Shown: positions 9,604 through 19,822, counted from the stretch's first letter. The stretch: 64,000 nucleotides of DNA from Roseibium alexandrii DFL-11 (GCF_000158095.2 NZ_CM011002.1:3693703-3757702), one strand, 5' to 3'. Numbers and translations are program-made. The notes: generated by a model not told the origin, from the sequence alone.

Positions 9604-11927
9604 ACCTTGCCCACCGTCTCGGCGTTCTTGTCTGCAAGCCGCCACAGCTGATCGCGGCCAGCGAGGTACGGCAGCGGCCAATCGGGTGCCGCACGATCGC
9701 CGATCTTCGCCCCTTCATGCAGCGTCCAGTAGGGATCGGTCAGATGCGGGCGACCGACGGCCACCAGATCCGCGCGGCCTGCCATCAGGATCGAATTTGC
9801 GTGATCGGCCTCGAAAATGTTGCCGACGGCCATGGTGGTCAGGCCCGCCTCATTCCGGATTCGGTCAGAGAACGGCGTCTGGAACATGCGGCCGTAGACC
9901 GGCTTGGCATCAACGGTCGTTTGACCCGCGGAGACGTCAATGAGATCCGCACCGGCATCTGCGAACATGCGGGCAATCTCGATCGCTTCGTCCGGTGTAA
10001 CGCCGTCCTCGCCAACCCAATCGTTCGCGGATATGCGGACTGACATCGGCTTTTCTTCCGGCCAGACAGCGCGCATCGCCCTCAAAACTTCCAGCGGATA
10101 GCGCATCCGGTTTTCAAGGCTGCCGCCATAGTCATCGGTCCGGACATTCGAGACCGGCGAAATGAAGGATGACAACAAATAGCCGTGGGCTGCATGCAAT
10201 TCGATCATGTCGAAGCCGGCACGGTCCGCCATCTCAGCAGAGGCGACAAACTGATCGCCGATCTGGTCCATTTCCGCGCGGGTGATTTCACGTGGGGTCG
10301 CGTTGCGCGATGACCAGGGAATTGCGGACGCGGACACCAAGTCCCAGTTGCCGTCTTCAAGCGGCAGGTCCATCCCCTCCCAACCAAGATTGGTCGAGCC
10401 CTTGCGGCCGGAATGCCCGATCTGGCAGGCGATCTTTGCGTCCGTGTTCTCGTGCACAAAATCAGTTAGGCGCCGCCAGGCTGTTTCGTGCTCCGGTGCA
10501 TAGAGCCCCGGGCAACCCGGCGTGATGCGGCCTTCCGGGCTGACACAGGTCATCTCGACATAGACAAGCCCGGCCCCGCCCTTGGCCCGTTCGCCATAAT
10601 GGGTCAGGTGCCAATCGGTCGGACAGCCATCCACGGCCTTGTACTGCGCCATCGGCGAGACGACAATCCGGCTTTTCAGCTCCATCTCACGCAGCTTGAA
10701 TGGCGCAAACATCGGCGCGCGCGGCGGCGTGTTTTCATTGTCTGCAACCGGCAGACCGGCGTCCTTGCGGGCCTCGCCCATGAACCAGCTTTCAGCGCTT
10801 GCCAGCCATTTCGGATCCCGCTCGCGCAGGTTTTCATGGCTTATGCGCTGGGACCGGGTAAGCAGCGAATAGTTCAGCTGGACCGGATCAAGATGGAGGT
10901 AGCGCTCGACATTTTCGAACCACTCCAGCGAGTTGCGTGCAGCAGACTGCAGGCGCAAGACTTCCAGGCGGCGCTGATCCTCATAAATCGCAAATGCTGA
11001 GGCAAGGTCCGGCTCGCTGTGCAGCAGATCCGCCAGCGAAATGGCGGATTCCAAAGCCAGCTTCGAGCCCGAGCCGATGGAAAAATGCGCGGTTGCGGCC
11101 GCATCGCCCATCAGGACAACGTTCTCGTGGGACCATTTCTCGCACAGCACCCGTGGGAACTGGATCCAGGCGGATCCGCGAATGTGGTTGGCATTGGTCA
11201 TCAGGCTATGGCCGCCAAGATGATCCTTGAAAATCTCCTCGCAGGTCTTGATGCTTTCCTGCTGGCTCATATCAGCGAAACCAAAGGCTTCGAAAGTTTC
11301 CGGCATGCATTCAACAATGAAGGTCGCCGTATCATCGTCGAACTGATAGGCGTGCGCCCAAACCCAGCCGTGTTCAGTCTTTTCAAAGATAAACGTGAAG
11401 GCGTCGGAGAAGGTCTGATGGGTGCCGAGCCAGACGAAGTGGCATTTACGCACATCGATGTCCGGCTTGAACGTATCGGCATAGAGCGTGCGGGTCCTGG
11501 AATTCAGACCATCGGCAGCAACAACCAGATCGTAGTCCTTGCGGTAATCTTCGGCGCTGCCAACTTCGGTTTCGAATTTCAATTCCACGCCGAGTTCACG
11601 GGCGCGCTCCTGCAGCAATAGCAAGAGTTTCTTGCGGCCGATGCCGCAGAAGCCGTGGCCGCTGGACAGCTGTTTTTCCTGGCCGACCAACAGCGCGATG
11701 TCATCCCAATAGGCAAAATTCGCGCGGATTGTTTCCGCGCTGACGGGATCGTTGGCAGCCAGATTGTCGAGGGTTTCATCGGACAGAACCACGCCCCAGC
11801 CGAATGTGTCGTCCGCCTTATTGCGCTCAATCACGGTGATCTCGTGAGAGCTGTCCCGCAGCTTCATCGAAATGGCGAAGTAAAGACCGGCCGGCCCGCC
11901 TCCAAGACACACGATGCGCACGTTCAT
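9600..11927 (-). CDS. Two-domain flavin monooxygenase/OYE-type reductase, probably 2-aminobenzoyl-CoA monooxygenase/reductase
   Basis: A 775-residue fusion. Residues 1-390 are a class A flavin monooxygenase with GGGPAG (9-14), an [10 protein letters not shown] motif and [14 protein letters not shown], the second FAD motif. From about 395 to the end is an Old Yellow Enzyme-like FMN domain ([37 protein letters not shown]). This architecture is known for 2-aminobenzoyl-CoA monooxygenase/reductase, which hydroxylates and reduces the ring of aminobenzoyl-CoA. Databases often call the family bifunctional salicylyl-CoA 5-hydroxylase/oxidoreductase. The RidA gene and the ligase favour aminobenzoate. 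It is the first gene of the operon. Confidence 0.85.
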   Translation of the reverse strand: MNVRIVCLGGGPAGLYFAISMKLRDSSHEITVIERNKADDTFGWGVVLSDETLDNLAANDPVSAETIRANFAYWDDIALLVGQEKQLSSGHGFCGIGRKKLLLLLQERARELGVELKFETEVGSAEDYRKDYDLVVAADGLNSRTRTLYADTFKPDIDVRKCHFVWLGTHQTFSDAFTFIFEKTEHGWVWAHAYQFDDDTATFIVECMPETFEAFGFADMSQQESIKTCEEIFKDHLGGHSLMTNANHIRGSAWIQFPRVLCEKWSHENVVLMGDAAATAHFSIGSGSKLALESAISLADLLHSEPDLASAFAIYEDQRRLEVLRLQSAARNSLEWFENVERYLHLDPVQLNYSLLTRSQRISHENLRERDPKWLASAESWFMGEARKDAGLPVADNENTPPRAPMFAPFKLREMELKSRIVVSPMAQYKAVDGCPTDWHLTHYGERAKGGAGLVYVEMTCVSPEGRITPGCPGLYAPEHETAWRRLTDFVHENTDAKIACQIGHSGRKGSTNLGWEGMDLPLEDGNWDLVSASAIPWSSRNATPREITRAEMDQIGDQFVASAEMADRAGFDMIELHAAHGYLLSSFISPVSNVRTDDYGGSLENRMRYPLEVLRAMRAVWPEEKPMSVRISANDWVGEDGVTPDEAIEIARMFADAGADLIDVSAGQTTVDAKPVYGRMFQTPFSDRIRNEAGLTTMAVGNIFEADHANSILMAGRADLVAVGRPHLTDPYWTLHEGAKIGDRAAPDWPLPYLAGRDQLWRLADKNAETVGKV

Positions 11928-12035
11928 TCTCCCCGGATCTGATCTTAGCCAAAACGTCTGGGGCTGATCCTGCGCTCGATTTTCAGATATTTCAAGTATG
12001 AAATTTTATATTTAAAATATCTTGCGGTGCAGCAT
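11928..12035 (-). promoter_or_regulatory. Promoter/operator region of the aminobenzoate operon
   Basis: The gap ahead of the monooxygenase gene turns AT-rich, unlike the surroundings. It contains a perfect palindrome with ATTTCA and TGAAAT arms and a four-base centre at 11989-12004, followed by further AT-rich partial symmetry up to about 12022. The position is 62 bases upstream of the start codon. This is a plausible MarR operator overlapping the promoter. No transcription start can be fixed from sequence alone. Confidence 0.5.
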
Positions 12036-12089
12036 GCGCTGAATAGAGGAATTGCGGCGGGTTTTGGAGATTGGCAAAAAATGCTCTGC

Positions 12090-12145
12090 GAACGAATGGA
12101 TCCCGGATCGCCGCTGCGCTGCTTCCAGGATGACACCACGGAAAA
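12090..12145. repeat. Dispersed intergenic palindrome-type repeat (putative)
   Basis: The stretch GGATCCCGGATCGCCGC, then CTGCGCTGCTTCCAGGATGAC, has the look of the short repeated elements common between genes in Hyphomicrobiales. It lies between the SDR stop at 12166 and the aminobenzoate promoter. No second copy of exactly this type is present in the window, so the assignment rests on general resemblance. Confidence 0.35.
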
Positions 12146-12165
12146 AATCAGATCAAGCCATCCCC

Positions 12166-12906
12166 TCAAATACACCGCCCACCATCAACTTCCATGGCGA
12201 CTCCGGTGATCATCGAGGCTTCGTCGGAACAAAGGTAACAGGCCGCGTTGCCGAGATCTTCGGGTGTCGAGAAGCGGCCGATCGGGATGGTGGAGAGGAA
12301 TTTTGCCCGCATTTCCGGCGTATCCTCGCCCATGAAACTTTTCAAGAGCGGGGTTTCACCAGCAACCGGGCAGAGCGCGTTGACGCGCACGCCTTTGGGC
12401 GCCAATTCGACCGCCATTGTCTTGGTCGCGGTGATCATCCAGCCCTTGGAGGCATTGTACCAGTTGAGGTTCGGGCGCGGGCTGAGACCGGCGGTCGAGG
12501 CGACATTGAGGATCGCACCGGATCCGCGGTCGATCATTCCAGGAACGAAGTGCCTCGCCATCAGGTAAACGGACTTGCAGTTGACCGCCATCACCTTGTC
12601 GAATTCGTTCTCGGTGACCTCCTGCATCGGCTTCGGCAGATGGGTGATCCCGGCGTTGTTGACCAGAATATCGACACGGCCGAGCTTGGAGGCCGCAGTC
12701 TGTGCAAGCTCCACCACGCTATCATTGCTGGCCACGTCGGCTTTTGTGGCAAATCCACCGACTTCTGCGGCGACTTCTTCGGCCAAATCCAGATTCAGAT
12801 CTGCAATCAGCACCTTGGCGCCCTCAGTCGCGAACTTACGCACTATGCCAGCCCCAAAACCGGACGCCCCGCCGGTAACAATCGCTGTTTTGCCTTGCAA
12901 TCTCAT
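12166..12906 (-). CDS. SDR-family oxidoreductase
   Basis: A 246-residue short-chain dehydrogenase of classical type: TGGASGFGAG (11-20) binds NAD(P), NNAG lies in the centre, and YNASK is the catalytic YxxxK. The C-terminus ends in the usual TGVAMEVDGG segment. It is the last gene of the minus-strand run formed by the peptide-type ABC transporter and an aldehyde dehydrogenase, 37 bases after the latter. It probably converts an alcohol or ketone derived from the imported substrate; the substrate is unknown. Confidence 0.85.
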   Translation of the reverse strand: MRLQGKTAIVTGGASGFGAGIVRKFATEGAKVLIADLNLDLAEEVAAEVGGFATKADVASNDSVVELAQTAASKLGRVDILVNNAGITHLPKPMQEVTENEFDKVMAVNCKSVYLMARHFVPGMIDRGSGAILNVASTAGLSPRPNLNWYNASKGWMITATKTMAVELAPKGVRVNALCPVAGETPLLKSFMGEDTPEMRAKFLSTIPIGRFSTPEDLGNAACYLCSDEASMITGVAMEVDGGRCI

Positions 12907-12943
12907 GGGTTTAACTCCCTTAAATCATTTATCTTTTTGAGGA

Positions 12944-14398
12944 TCAGCCGTGATAGGCGGCGACGGTTTTCAGCGTGGTGAAGCCATAAAGGGCTTCAAA
13001 GCCCTTTTCCCGGCCATGCCCGGATTTTCCCATGCCGCCGAAGGGCAGCTCCACACCGCCGCCGGCCCCATAATTGTTGATGAAGACCTGACCTGTCCGG
13101 ATCTTTTTCGCAAGGCGCATCTGCCGGGCGCCGTCCCGGCTCCAGATGCTGGCGACAAGGCCGTAGTCGGTGCCATTGGCAATCGCGACGGCCTCATCCT
13201 CATCATCAAAGGGGATGATCACCTGCACGGGACCAAAAATCTCGTCGCGGGCCAGAACATGATCCGGTTTGACGCCTGCAAAGAGCGTTGGCGTTACATA
13301 GCTCCCGCCCTCTGGCGCATCCTTCAAAACGCCTTCCGCGGCCTTTTCCAGATCCGCGCCCCGGTCGATGAAGGTTGAGACAATGCCCTGCTGCTTTTTC
13401 GAGATCAGCGGCCCGACATCGAGATCGGAAAGCGCCGGCCCCACCTTCAGATCGCCGTACCGGCCGGCCATGCGCTCAACGACCTGATCATAGAGCCCAC
13501 GCTGAACCAGAATGCGGGAGGAGGCCGAACAGGTCTGGCCCGCGTTCTGCATCCCGGCATTCACCAGGAACGGCAGGGCCGCGTCGAGGTCGGCATCATC
13601 AAACACGAGCTGCGGTGATTTTCCACCAAGCTCCAGGGTGACCGGAATGACGTTTTTGGCAGCTGCCGTTTGAATGTGCACCCCGGTCGCGACGGAGCCG
13701 GTAAAGCTGACATGATGAATGCCCGGATGAGACGAGAGCGCGGTGCCCGCCTCCGACCCGAGCCCCGGCACGACGTTCAACACCCCATCGGGCAGACCCG
13801 CCGCCTTGGCAAGATCTGCAAAGGCAAGGGCCGTCAAACAGGCGTCTTCCGCAGGCTTCAAGACACAAGCGTTGCCGGTCGCAAGGGCAGCGCCAATCGA
13901 TCGGCCGATTATCTGCATCGGATAGTTCCACGGAACGATATGACCGGTGACGCCGTGCGGTTCGCGCAAGGTGTAAACCGTGTAGCCGTCGAGATAGGGA
14001 ATGGTCTCGCCGTGGAGCTTGTCTGCGGCCCCACCATAGAATTCCAGATACCGGGCAAGGGCGATGGCGTCAGCGCGGGCCTGTTTGAGCGGCTTGCCGA
14101 CATCAATTGCCTCGATCCGGGCAAGTTCTTCGACCTTTTGCAAGACCAGTTCGCGGAGTTTGAAGAGGATCCGCCCGCGCTCGACTGCTGTTGTTTTTCC
14201 CCACACGCCGTTGCGGGCGGCTTCCGCAGCTGCAACGGCGGCATCGATGTCTTCCGAAGTGCCCCGTGCAATGGCCCCGATCTCTTCCCCTGTTGAGGGG
14301 TTATATAGCGGCAGCGTGCCGCCGCCTGAAGGCGCGGTCCATTCACCGTTGATCAGGCATTTGGCCGGATCAAACCAGAGAGCCAACTTGTTGCGCAT
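12944..14398 (-). CDS. NAD(P)-dependent aldehyde dehydrogenase
   Basis: A 484-residue aldehyde dehydrogenase of standard length. Visible motifs are VPWNYP, SFTGSV, the ELGGKSP segment with the general base glutamate, and GQTCSASSR with the catalytic cysteine. It oxidises an aldehyde to the acid in the cytoplasm. It starts nine bases after the ABC ATPase stop, so it is probably cotranscribed with the importer. The sequence resembles betaine-aldehyde or gamma-aminobutyraldehyde dehydrogenases only in a general way, so no substrate is claimed. Confidence 0.88.
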   Translation of the reverse strand: MRNKLALWFDPAKCLINGEWTAPSGGGTLPLYNPSTGEEIGAIARGTSEDIDAAVAAAEAARNGVWGKTTAVERGRILFKLRELVLQKVEELARIEAIDVGKPLKQARADAIALARYLEFYGGAADKLHGETIPYLDGYTVYTLREPHGVTGHIVPWNYPMQIIGRSIGAALATGNACVLKPAEDACLTALAFADLAKAAGLPDGVLNVVPGLGSEAGTALSSHPGIHHVSFTGSVATGVHIQTAAAKNVIPVTLELGGKSPQLVFDDADLDAALPFLVNAGMQNAGQTCSASSRILVQRGLYDQVVERMAGRYGDLKVGPALSDLDVGPLISKKQQGIVSTFIDRGADLEKAAEGVLKDAPEGGSYVTPTLFAGVKPDHVLARDEIFGPVQVIIPFDDEDEAVAIANGTDYGLVASIWSRDGARQMRLAKKIRTGQVFINNYGAGGGVELPFGGMGKSGHGREKGFEALYGFTTLKTVAAYHG

Positions 14399-14407
14399 CG
14401 TTCCTCC

Positions 14408-16003
14408 TCAGGCCGCGGTGATATCGGCCGGGAGAACCGGCGCGGCGGCGACCAATTGTTTTGTGTAATCGTGTTTGGGCGCATCGAAGACGTTTCCTGT
14501 GGGACCTTCCTCAACGATTTCGCCGGACTTCATGACCAGCACCCGGTCAGTGATTGAGCGCACAACGGACAGGTCGTGGCTGATAAAAAGATATGTGAGA
14601 TCAAGCCGGTCGCTCAAATCCGCCAGCAGATCCAGAACCTGCGCGCGGACGGAGACATCGAGCGCAGACACCGCTTCATCCAGAATGATCAGATCCGGCT
14701 TGATGATGAGCGCCCGGGCAATGGCGACCCGCTGCCGCTGGCCGCCACTGAACTCGTGGATATATTTGTGCCGGTCCTCAGCGGCCAGGCCGACGCTCTC
14801 CAGTGCCTCGGCAATTTTTTGATCCCGCTCCGCGCCCTTCGGTGGGTTGTCCAACAAATGAAATGGCTCGGTGATCAGACGTTCAACCTTCCATCGCGGG
14901 TTGAAGCTGCCGTAAGGGTCCTGAAACACCACTTGCATCCTGCGGCGGACCGCAAGGTTGGCGTGGTGATGGGTGAAAACCGGTTGGCCGTCGAACAGGA
15001 TCTCGCCGCTCTGAACTTCTTCAAGACCCAAAATGGCCCGGGTCAACGTAGATTTGCCGCAGCCAGATTCGCCCACAAGACCAAGGCTCTCGCCCTTCTT
15101 GATTTCAAAGCTGACAGTGTTCACCGCGCGGAAGTGGACGGTCTTGCCCCACCAGCCGTGGATGTGTGTGACATAGTCCCGGACAACATTCTGGACTTTT
15201 AGAAGCGGCGTCTCCTGTACAAGCCCCTCCCGGTCCGGCACATGACTTGAGGCGGCAAGCAAAGCCTTGGAATAGGGGTGCTGCATGGTGCGGAAGACCG
15301 TGTCTGCAGGCCCCGCTTCGACCACTTCACCGTTCTTCATGATCAGCAGATCATCGGCAAGGTCTGCAACGACCGCCAGGTCATGGCTGATCAGCATCAA
15401 ACCCATATTGTCTTCCGACACCAGCTTTTTCAAAAGTTCCAGAATTTGAGCTTGGGTGGTGACGTCCAGTGCGGTCGTTGGTTCATCCGCGATCAAGAGC
15501 TTTGGCCGCAAGGCAATCGCCATCGCGATCACCACCCGCTGTCTTTGGCCTCCGGAGAGTTCATGCGGATAACGGCTCAAAGGAAACTTGTCTTGCGGCA
15601 GCTCTGCACGGCGCAGCGCTTCGGCGGCCCGGGCCATCGCCTCGGATTTTGAAACGTTTTCGTGCACCAGAATGGTTTCAGCCACCTGTGCCCCGATGGT
15701 TTGCAGCGGATTGAGCGCAGTCATGGGCTCCTGAAACACCATACCGACATCCCGTCCACGGATACGGCAGAGTTCCGGCTCGCTGAGGGTCAGAACATCC
15801 TGTCCGGCGAGCGAAATCTTGCCGGAGCAGGAGGTACCGTTCGGCAAGAGCTGCATGACGCTGAAGGCCGACATGGACTTGCCGGAGCCGCTTTCCCCAA
15901 TCACGCCGAGGATCCGGCCGGGCGCAACCTGCATGGAAACATCTTTGAGAACCGGGATCCCGTGGATGGACAAAGAGAGGTTTTGGATGTCCAGAAGGCT
16001 CAT
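14408..16003 (-). CDS. Peptide/opine-type ABC transporter, fused double ATPase
   Basis: A 531-residue protein carrying two complete ABC domains, equivalent to DppD and DppF fused. The first has GESGSGKS (35-42) and LSGGQRQRV; the second, from about residue 265, has GESGCGKS and FSGGQRQRV, each followed by a Walker B with DE. It powers both permeases encoded upstream. It overlaps the second permease gene by four bases. Fused ATPases of this kind are usual in importers of peptides, nickel, glutathione or opines. Confidence 0.9.
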   Translation of the reverse strand: MSLLDIQNLSLSIHGIPVLKDVSMQVAPGRILGVIGESGSGKSMSAFSVMQLLPNGTSCSGKISLAGQDVLTLSEPELCRIRGRDVGMVFQEPMTALNPLQTIGAQVAETILVHENVSKSEAMARAAEALRRAELPQDKFPLSRYPHELSGGQRQRVVIAMAIALRPKLLIADEPTTALDVTTQAQILELLKKLVSEDNMGLMLISHDLAVVADLADDLLIMKNGEVVEAGPADTVFRTMQHPYSKALLAASSHVPDREGLVQETPLLKVQNVVRDYVTHIHGWWGKTVHFRAVNTVSFEIKKGESLGLVGESGCGKSTLTRAILGLEEVQSGEILFDGQPVFTHHHANLAVRRRMQVVFQDPYGSFNPRWKVERLITEPFHLLDNPPKGAERDQKIAEALESVGLAAEDRHKYIHEFSGGQRQRVAIARALIIKPDLIILDEAVSALDVSVRAQVLDLLADLSDRLDLTYLFISHDLSVVRSITDRVLVMKSGEIVEEGPTGNVFDAPKHDYTKQLVAAAPVLPADITAA

Positions 16004-16830
16004 ACGCGCGCCCTTCGCAGTTTCGGATCGAGAAGATCCCGAAGGCCATCGCCCATCAGGTTGAGACCGAGCACCGTCAACAGGATCGCAAGGCCTGGAA
16101 ACAGCGCCAGATGGGGGGCCAAGGAGATCATCGTCTGACTGTCAGCCAGCATCCGCCCCCAGCTCGCCGTTGGCGGCTGAGCGCCGAGACCAACATAACT
16201 CAGGCCCGCTTCGGCCAGAATGCCGAGGGAAAACTGGATGGTTCCTTGCACGATCAGCAAGTTCGCAACGTTCGGCAGGATATGTTCGATTGATATCCGG
16301 GCCGGTCCCTTGCCTGCGACCCTTGCCGCCAGAATGTAGTCCCGATTCCACAAGGATAGCGCGGCGCCGCGCGTCAGCCGGGCAAAGACCGGAATGTTGA
16401 AGATGCCGATGGCAATGATGGCGTTCAGCGCGGATGCCCCGAAAACCGCTGTGATCATCACTGCGATCAAAAGGCTCGGGAAGGCAAACACCAGATCGTT
16501 TGCGCGCATGATCACCTCATCCATCCAGCCGCCTTTGCGGGCGGCGGCGGCAAGACCAAGAGGCACCCCGACGGACATGCCGATGCCGACAGCGACAAGC
16601 GCGACAGCAATGGATGTGCGCGCACCGACCATGATCATGCTCAAGATGTCCCGGCCAAACTGGTCCGTACCCAGCCAATGCTCCCAGCTTGGCAGCTTCA
16701 TCCGATTGGCGATATTCAAGACTGTCGTGTCATACGGAACCCAGATCAGGCTGATCAGCGCAGCCGCGACGAACACAAGCGACAAAAACAGACCCGGCAA
16801 TAGGGTGCGGCTGTGAAACAGGACACTCAT
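16000..16830 (-). CDS. Peptide-type ABC transporter permease, DppC-like
   Basis: A 276-residue inner-membrane permease. It has the N-terminal HWLGTDQFGRDI motif typical of DppC/OppC proteins and the ATPase-contact loop AARVAGKGPARISIEHILPN near residues 177-196. The membrane helices match the BPD_transp_1 fold. The start and stop codons overlap both neighbours, so the order binding protein, DppB, DppC, ATPase is conserved. Confidence 0.9.
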   Translation of the reverse strand: MSVLFHSRTLLPGLFLSLVFVAAALISLIWVPYDTTVLNIANRMKLPSWEHWLGTDQFGRDILSMIMVGARTSIAVALVAVGIGMSVGVPLGLAAAARKGGWMDEVIMRANDLVFAFPSLLIAVMITAVFGASALNAIIAIGIFNIPVFARLTRGAALSLWNRDYILAARVAGKGPARISIEHILPNVANLLIVQGTIQFSLGILAEAGLSYVGLGAQPPTASWGRMLADSQTMISLAPHLALFPGLAILLTVLGLNLMGDGLRDLLDPKLRRARV

Positions 16831-17777
16831 CAGCGGCGCCTCCGCAGGCGTGGATCGACCCAGGCATAGGCCATGTCGACCGCGAAATTGACGACAATCA
16901 CTGCGAACACCAGAAGCATCACTACGCTTTCAACGACAATGAGATCCCGGGCGCTGATCGACTGAAACACCAGACGGCCGAGACCGGGTAAAAAGAAGAC
17001 ATTTTCAATTATGATCGCCCCTGCCAGCAGGAAGGAGAATTGCAGGCCGAGAATGGTGAGCACCGGGATCAAGGCATTGCGCACGGCATGCCGCCAGAGC
17101 GTCTGCCCCTTGGTCAAACCCTTTGCCCGTGCTGTCCGGATGAAATCCTCACCAAGCGTGTCCAACAAACTGGAGCGCATTACGCGCGTCAGGATGCTGG
17201 CCTGCGGCAACGCAAGCGCGATCGCCGGGAGGGTCAAGGCCTTCGTGCCTGCGAAAAACCCGGCATCCCACCCTGGAAACCCGCCAGCAGAAAACCAGCG
17301 CAGATTGATGGCGAAAACGAGCACCATCAGCATCGCAAACCAGAAGTTCGGGATTGCCACGCCAAGCTGGGTGACGCCCATGACAGACGCATCAGCTGCC
17401 GAGCCCCTGCGGGAAGCCGCCCAAATACCAGCCGGAAAGGCAATCAGCGTGCTGAGCGTCAGGGCATAAAGCGCCAGCGGCAGCGAGACCCACAGCCGGT
17501 CACCGATCATCCCCGACACAGGCGTCCGGTAGGTATAGGAAACACCGAAGTCTCCAACCAATAGCCCGCCGGCCCAAGACAGGTACCGTTGAAAGATGGA
17601 GCCGGTCAGTCCCAGTTCTTCGCGGAGCGCCTGGAGCGTGTCTTCCTGCGCATTGAGGCCGAGCATGTAAGCTGCCGGATCACCAGGCACGACTTCAAGC
17701 GCCAGAAAGATCACGATCGAGGCGGCGACCAGGCTCAAGCTCAAAGACAACAGACGTTTTAGAATATAATGGAGCAT
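16830..17777 (-). CDS. Peptide-type ABC transporter permease, DppB-like
   Basis: A 315-residue permease starting MLHYILKRLL, the usual DppB/OppB N-terminus. A TTG six codons upstream is also possible, but the ATG fits the family better. It carries the long periplasmic segment after the first helix (VPGDPAAYMLG, GDFGVSYTYRTPV) and the coupling loop FIRTARAKGLTKGQ. Its end overlaps the DppC-like start by one base. A 235-base gap with a hairpin separates it from the binding-protein gene. Confidence 0.9.
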   Translation of the reverse strand: MLHYILKRLLSLSLSLVAASIVIFLALEVVPGDPAAYMLGLNAQEDTLQALREELGLTGSIFQRYLSWAGGLLVGDFGVSYTYRTPVSGMIGDRLWVSLPLALYALTLSTLIAFPAGIWAASRRGSAADASVMGVTQLGVAIPNFWFAMLMVLVFAINLRWFSAGGFPGWDAGFFAGTKALTLPAIALALPQASILTRVMRSSLLDTLGEDFIRTARAKGLTKGQTLWRHAVRNALIPVLTILGLQFSFLLAGAIIIENVFFLPGLGRLVFQSISARDLIVVESVVMLLVFAVIVVNFAVDMAYAWVDPRLRRRR

Positions 17778-17900
17778 GGACTTTCTGTTCGGCAACCGGC
17801 AAAGGCCGCCCTTGCCATGGCATTAACTTCGGCTTGGAGCGCCGAAACGGCGCAATGTCATATGATTTCAATATCTTGGTAAAACCAAGAGATTAAAGGC

Positions 17901-17955
17901 TCACCTTGAGGAGGCGTAGCAGCGGGTTTCACTATGCCAAGCCCCCTCAAGGTGA
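17901..17955. repeat. Long hairpin between binding-protein and permease genes
   Basis: TCACCTTGAGG (17901-17911) pairs exactly with CCTCAAGGTGA (17945-17955). Inside it GGCGTAG (17913-17919) pairs with CTATGCC (17932-17938) with one wobble. It resembles the CCTGAGGAGGC-type intergenic palindromes frequent in Hyphomicrobiales. On the minus strand it follows the binding-protein stop by about 60 bases, so it may protect that part of the mRNA or partly end transcription, raising binding protein over permease. Confidence 0.6.
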
Positions 17956-18012
17956 TGCTTAACCCCGCGTTCCGGTGGGTTGAAACGCTTGAGGAGTTAA
18001 GTTTAGGCGGGA

Positions 18013-19497
18013 TCACTCCTCCCAATAGACAGCCGTCATGTCCGCCGCAGGGGTTGGCTGGTTAACCCAGAGGCCCTTGATCTTCGCATTTGCCACCGTC
18101 GGGAAGGCAAGCTGGAACAGATAACCGTTCACATAATCCTTGGAGAGCATTTCCTGAGCCTGCTTCAAAAGCTCGGACCGCTTCTCCGGATCGTTTTCAG
18201 CGGTGAGGTTTTCAAAGAGCTTCTGAAACTCAGGATTGTCGTACTGGAAGTAATAATCCGGGCGGGCATAGATGCCTATATCCATCGGTTCCACGTGACT
18301 GACGATTGTCAGACCGTAGTCCTTGCCACGGAACACTTGTTCCAGCCACTGCGCCCATTCCAGATTGGAGATCTCAGTTTCAATGCCGACAGCGCGCAGC
18401 TGTGCGGCGATGATTTCCCCGCCCCGGCGGGCATAGGACGGCGGCGGCAATTTCAAAGTCGTCGTAAAGCCATCCGGATACCCTGCTTCCGCCAGCAACT
18501 TCTTGGAGAGTTCCGGGTCGTAGGCGCTGTTGGCGGTCAGATCGACATAGTCCGGATTGTGCGGGGCAAAGTGTGTGCCGATTGGCGTGCCATAGCCGAA
18601 CATGGCTCCATCAATAATTGCCTGACGATCGATGGCATGCGCGATAGCCTCGCGCACCTTAGCGTCATCAAGCGGCGGCAGCTTGTTGTTGGTCGAAAGG
18701 ATTGTCTCGCCTTCGGTCGATCCAACCAACACCTGAAACCGCGGATCAGCTTCAAATTGCGGAAGGTTTTCAGGTGCAGGAAAACCAACAAAAGCATTGA
18801 CGTCTTCTGCCATCACAGCGGCGAAGGCTGCGGTCGGATCGGAAATGAACTTGAAGGTCACATTGTCCAGTTTGGCGGGCGTGCCCCAATAGTCAGTGTT
18901 TTTCTCAAGATCGATCCGGTCACCCTGAACCCAATTCGAGAACCTGAATGCGCCCGTGCCAATCGGGTTGGTTTTGATGTTCTCAATAGACTCGGGTGCA
19001 ACGATAACCGCATCGCCCCAAGCCAAGTTGAACAACAGACTGCCATTTGGCGTTGAGAGCGTGACCGCCACAGTCTGCGGGTCGACAACTTCAACGGATT
19101 CAATGCCGGTGAACAACGCTTTTTGCGCATTCTGGCTGTCATCCGATCGCGCGCGGTCCAGACTGAATTTCACGTCTTCGGCCGTCATATCGGTGCCATC
19201 GTGGAACTTGACGCCGGATTGCAGTTTGAAAGTATAGGTCTTGCCGTCTTCGGAAATCTCCCAGCTCTCGGCGAGGCCGGGCAAAATGGATCCGTCCGGC
19301 CCGAAGCGGGTCAATCCTTCAAAAACGTTCGAATAGAGGACCGAATCAATTGCACCGGCGGCCGCACTGGTCGGGTCGAGGTGTGGTGGTTCCAGCTGCA
19401 TGGCCACCGTGATATCGCTCTTTGCATGGGCCAACCCCATGCTGGCAGACAATGCCAAGGCACTGATCAGGCCTGTTCCAACTTTTCCCAAACGCAT
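18013..19497 (-). CDS. Peptide-type ABC transporter substrate-binding protein
   Basis: A 494-residue SBP_bac_5-type protein. The N-terminus MRLGKVGTGLIS and the following hydrophobic stretch form a signal peptide with likely cleavage after AHA near residue 25. The mature part has the family segments FEGLTRFGPDGSILPGLAESW and YTFKLQSGVKFHDGTDMTAEDVKFSL. The start is supported by a GGGGAG ribosome site. It acts in the periplasm, handing substrate to the DppBC-like permeases. It heads the operon and is divergent from the PAS-LuxR gene. Confidence 0.92.
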   Translation of the reverse strand: MRLGKVGTGLISALALSASMGLAHAKSDITVAMQLEPPHLDPTSAAAGAIDSVLYSNVFEGLTRFGPDGSILPGLAESWEISEDGKTYTFKLQSGVKFHDGTDMTAEDVKFSLDRARSDDSQNAQKALFTGIESVEVVDPQTVAVTLSTPNGSLLFNLAWGDAVIVAPESIENIKTNPIGTGAFRFSNWVQGDRIDLEKNTDYWGTPAKLDNVTFKFISDPTAAFAAVMAEDVNAFVGFPAPENLPQFEADPRFQVLVGSTEGETILSTNNKLPPLDDAKVREAIAHAIDRQAIIDGAMFGYGTPIGTHFAPHNPDYVDLTANSAYDPELSKKLLAEAGYPDGFTTTLKLPPPSYARRGGEIIAAQLRAVGIETEISNLEWAQWLEQVFRGKDYGLTIVSHVEPMDIGIYARPDYYFQYDNPEFQKLFENLTAENDPEKRSELLKQAQEMLSKDYVNGYLFQLAFPTVANAKIKGLWVNQPTPAADMTAVYWEE

Positions 19498-19822
19498 AGC
19501 TACTCCCCTTTTGCCGTCCCGCGTACTGCGGCTTCACCAGCAGCTCGGCCAGCGAACGCGCGACCACCTTCGCTGAAACAAGCGTATAAATTTCGCCGGC
19601 ATCGTCGTCCGGCTTCAGCACCAAACCCAGAATGCCAGGTCCATAGCCTATACAATTTTTGAGTTTGCCGGTCCGGTCAACATGCTTTTGATCACACATG
19701 CCGCCACTGATGAGGTGTCTGACCTGTTCGCCCGCTGTCAAAGGGAACGCGTACTCCAATGAGTCCGCCCACTTTGGCCTGCTTTCGGTCATGCCCGGGA
19801 CAATCCAGTGTAAATCGTACAC
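19346..19822 (-). CDS. Possible hypothetical protein or remnant
   Basis: A 158-residue frame with a GTG start, or an ATG at 19792, in the 412-base gap between the binding-protein gene and the PAS-LuxR gene. Its first 110 residues look protein-like (for example IYTLVSAKVVARSLAELLVKPQ), but the last 50 run antiparallel in phase into the binding-protein gene and look like shadow sequence. No ribosome site is evident and I recognise no family. It may be chance or a decayed gene. Confidence 0.2.
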   Translation of the reverse strand: MYDLHWIVPGMTESRPKWADSLEYAFPLTAGEQVRHLISGGMCDQKHVDRTGKLKNCIGYGPGILGLVLKPDDDAGEIYTLVSAKVVARSLAELLVKPQYAGRQKGSSYAFGKSWNRPDQCLGIVCQHGVGPCKERYHGGHAAGTTTPRPDQCGRRCN

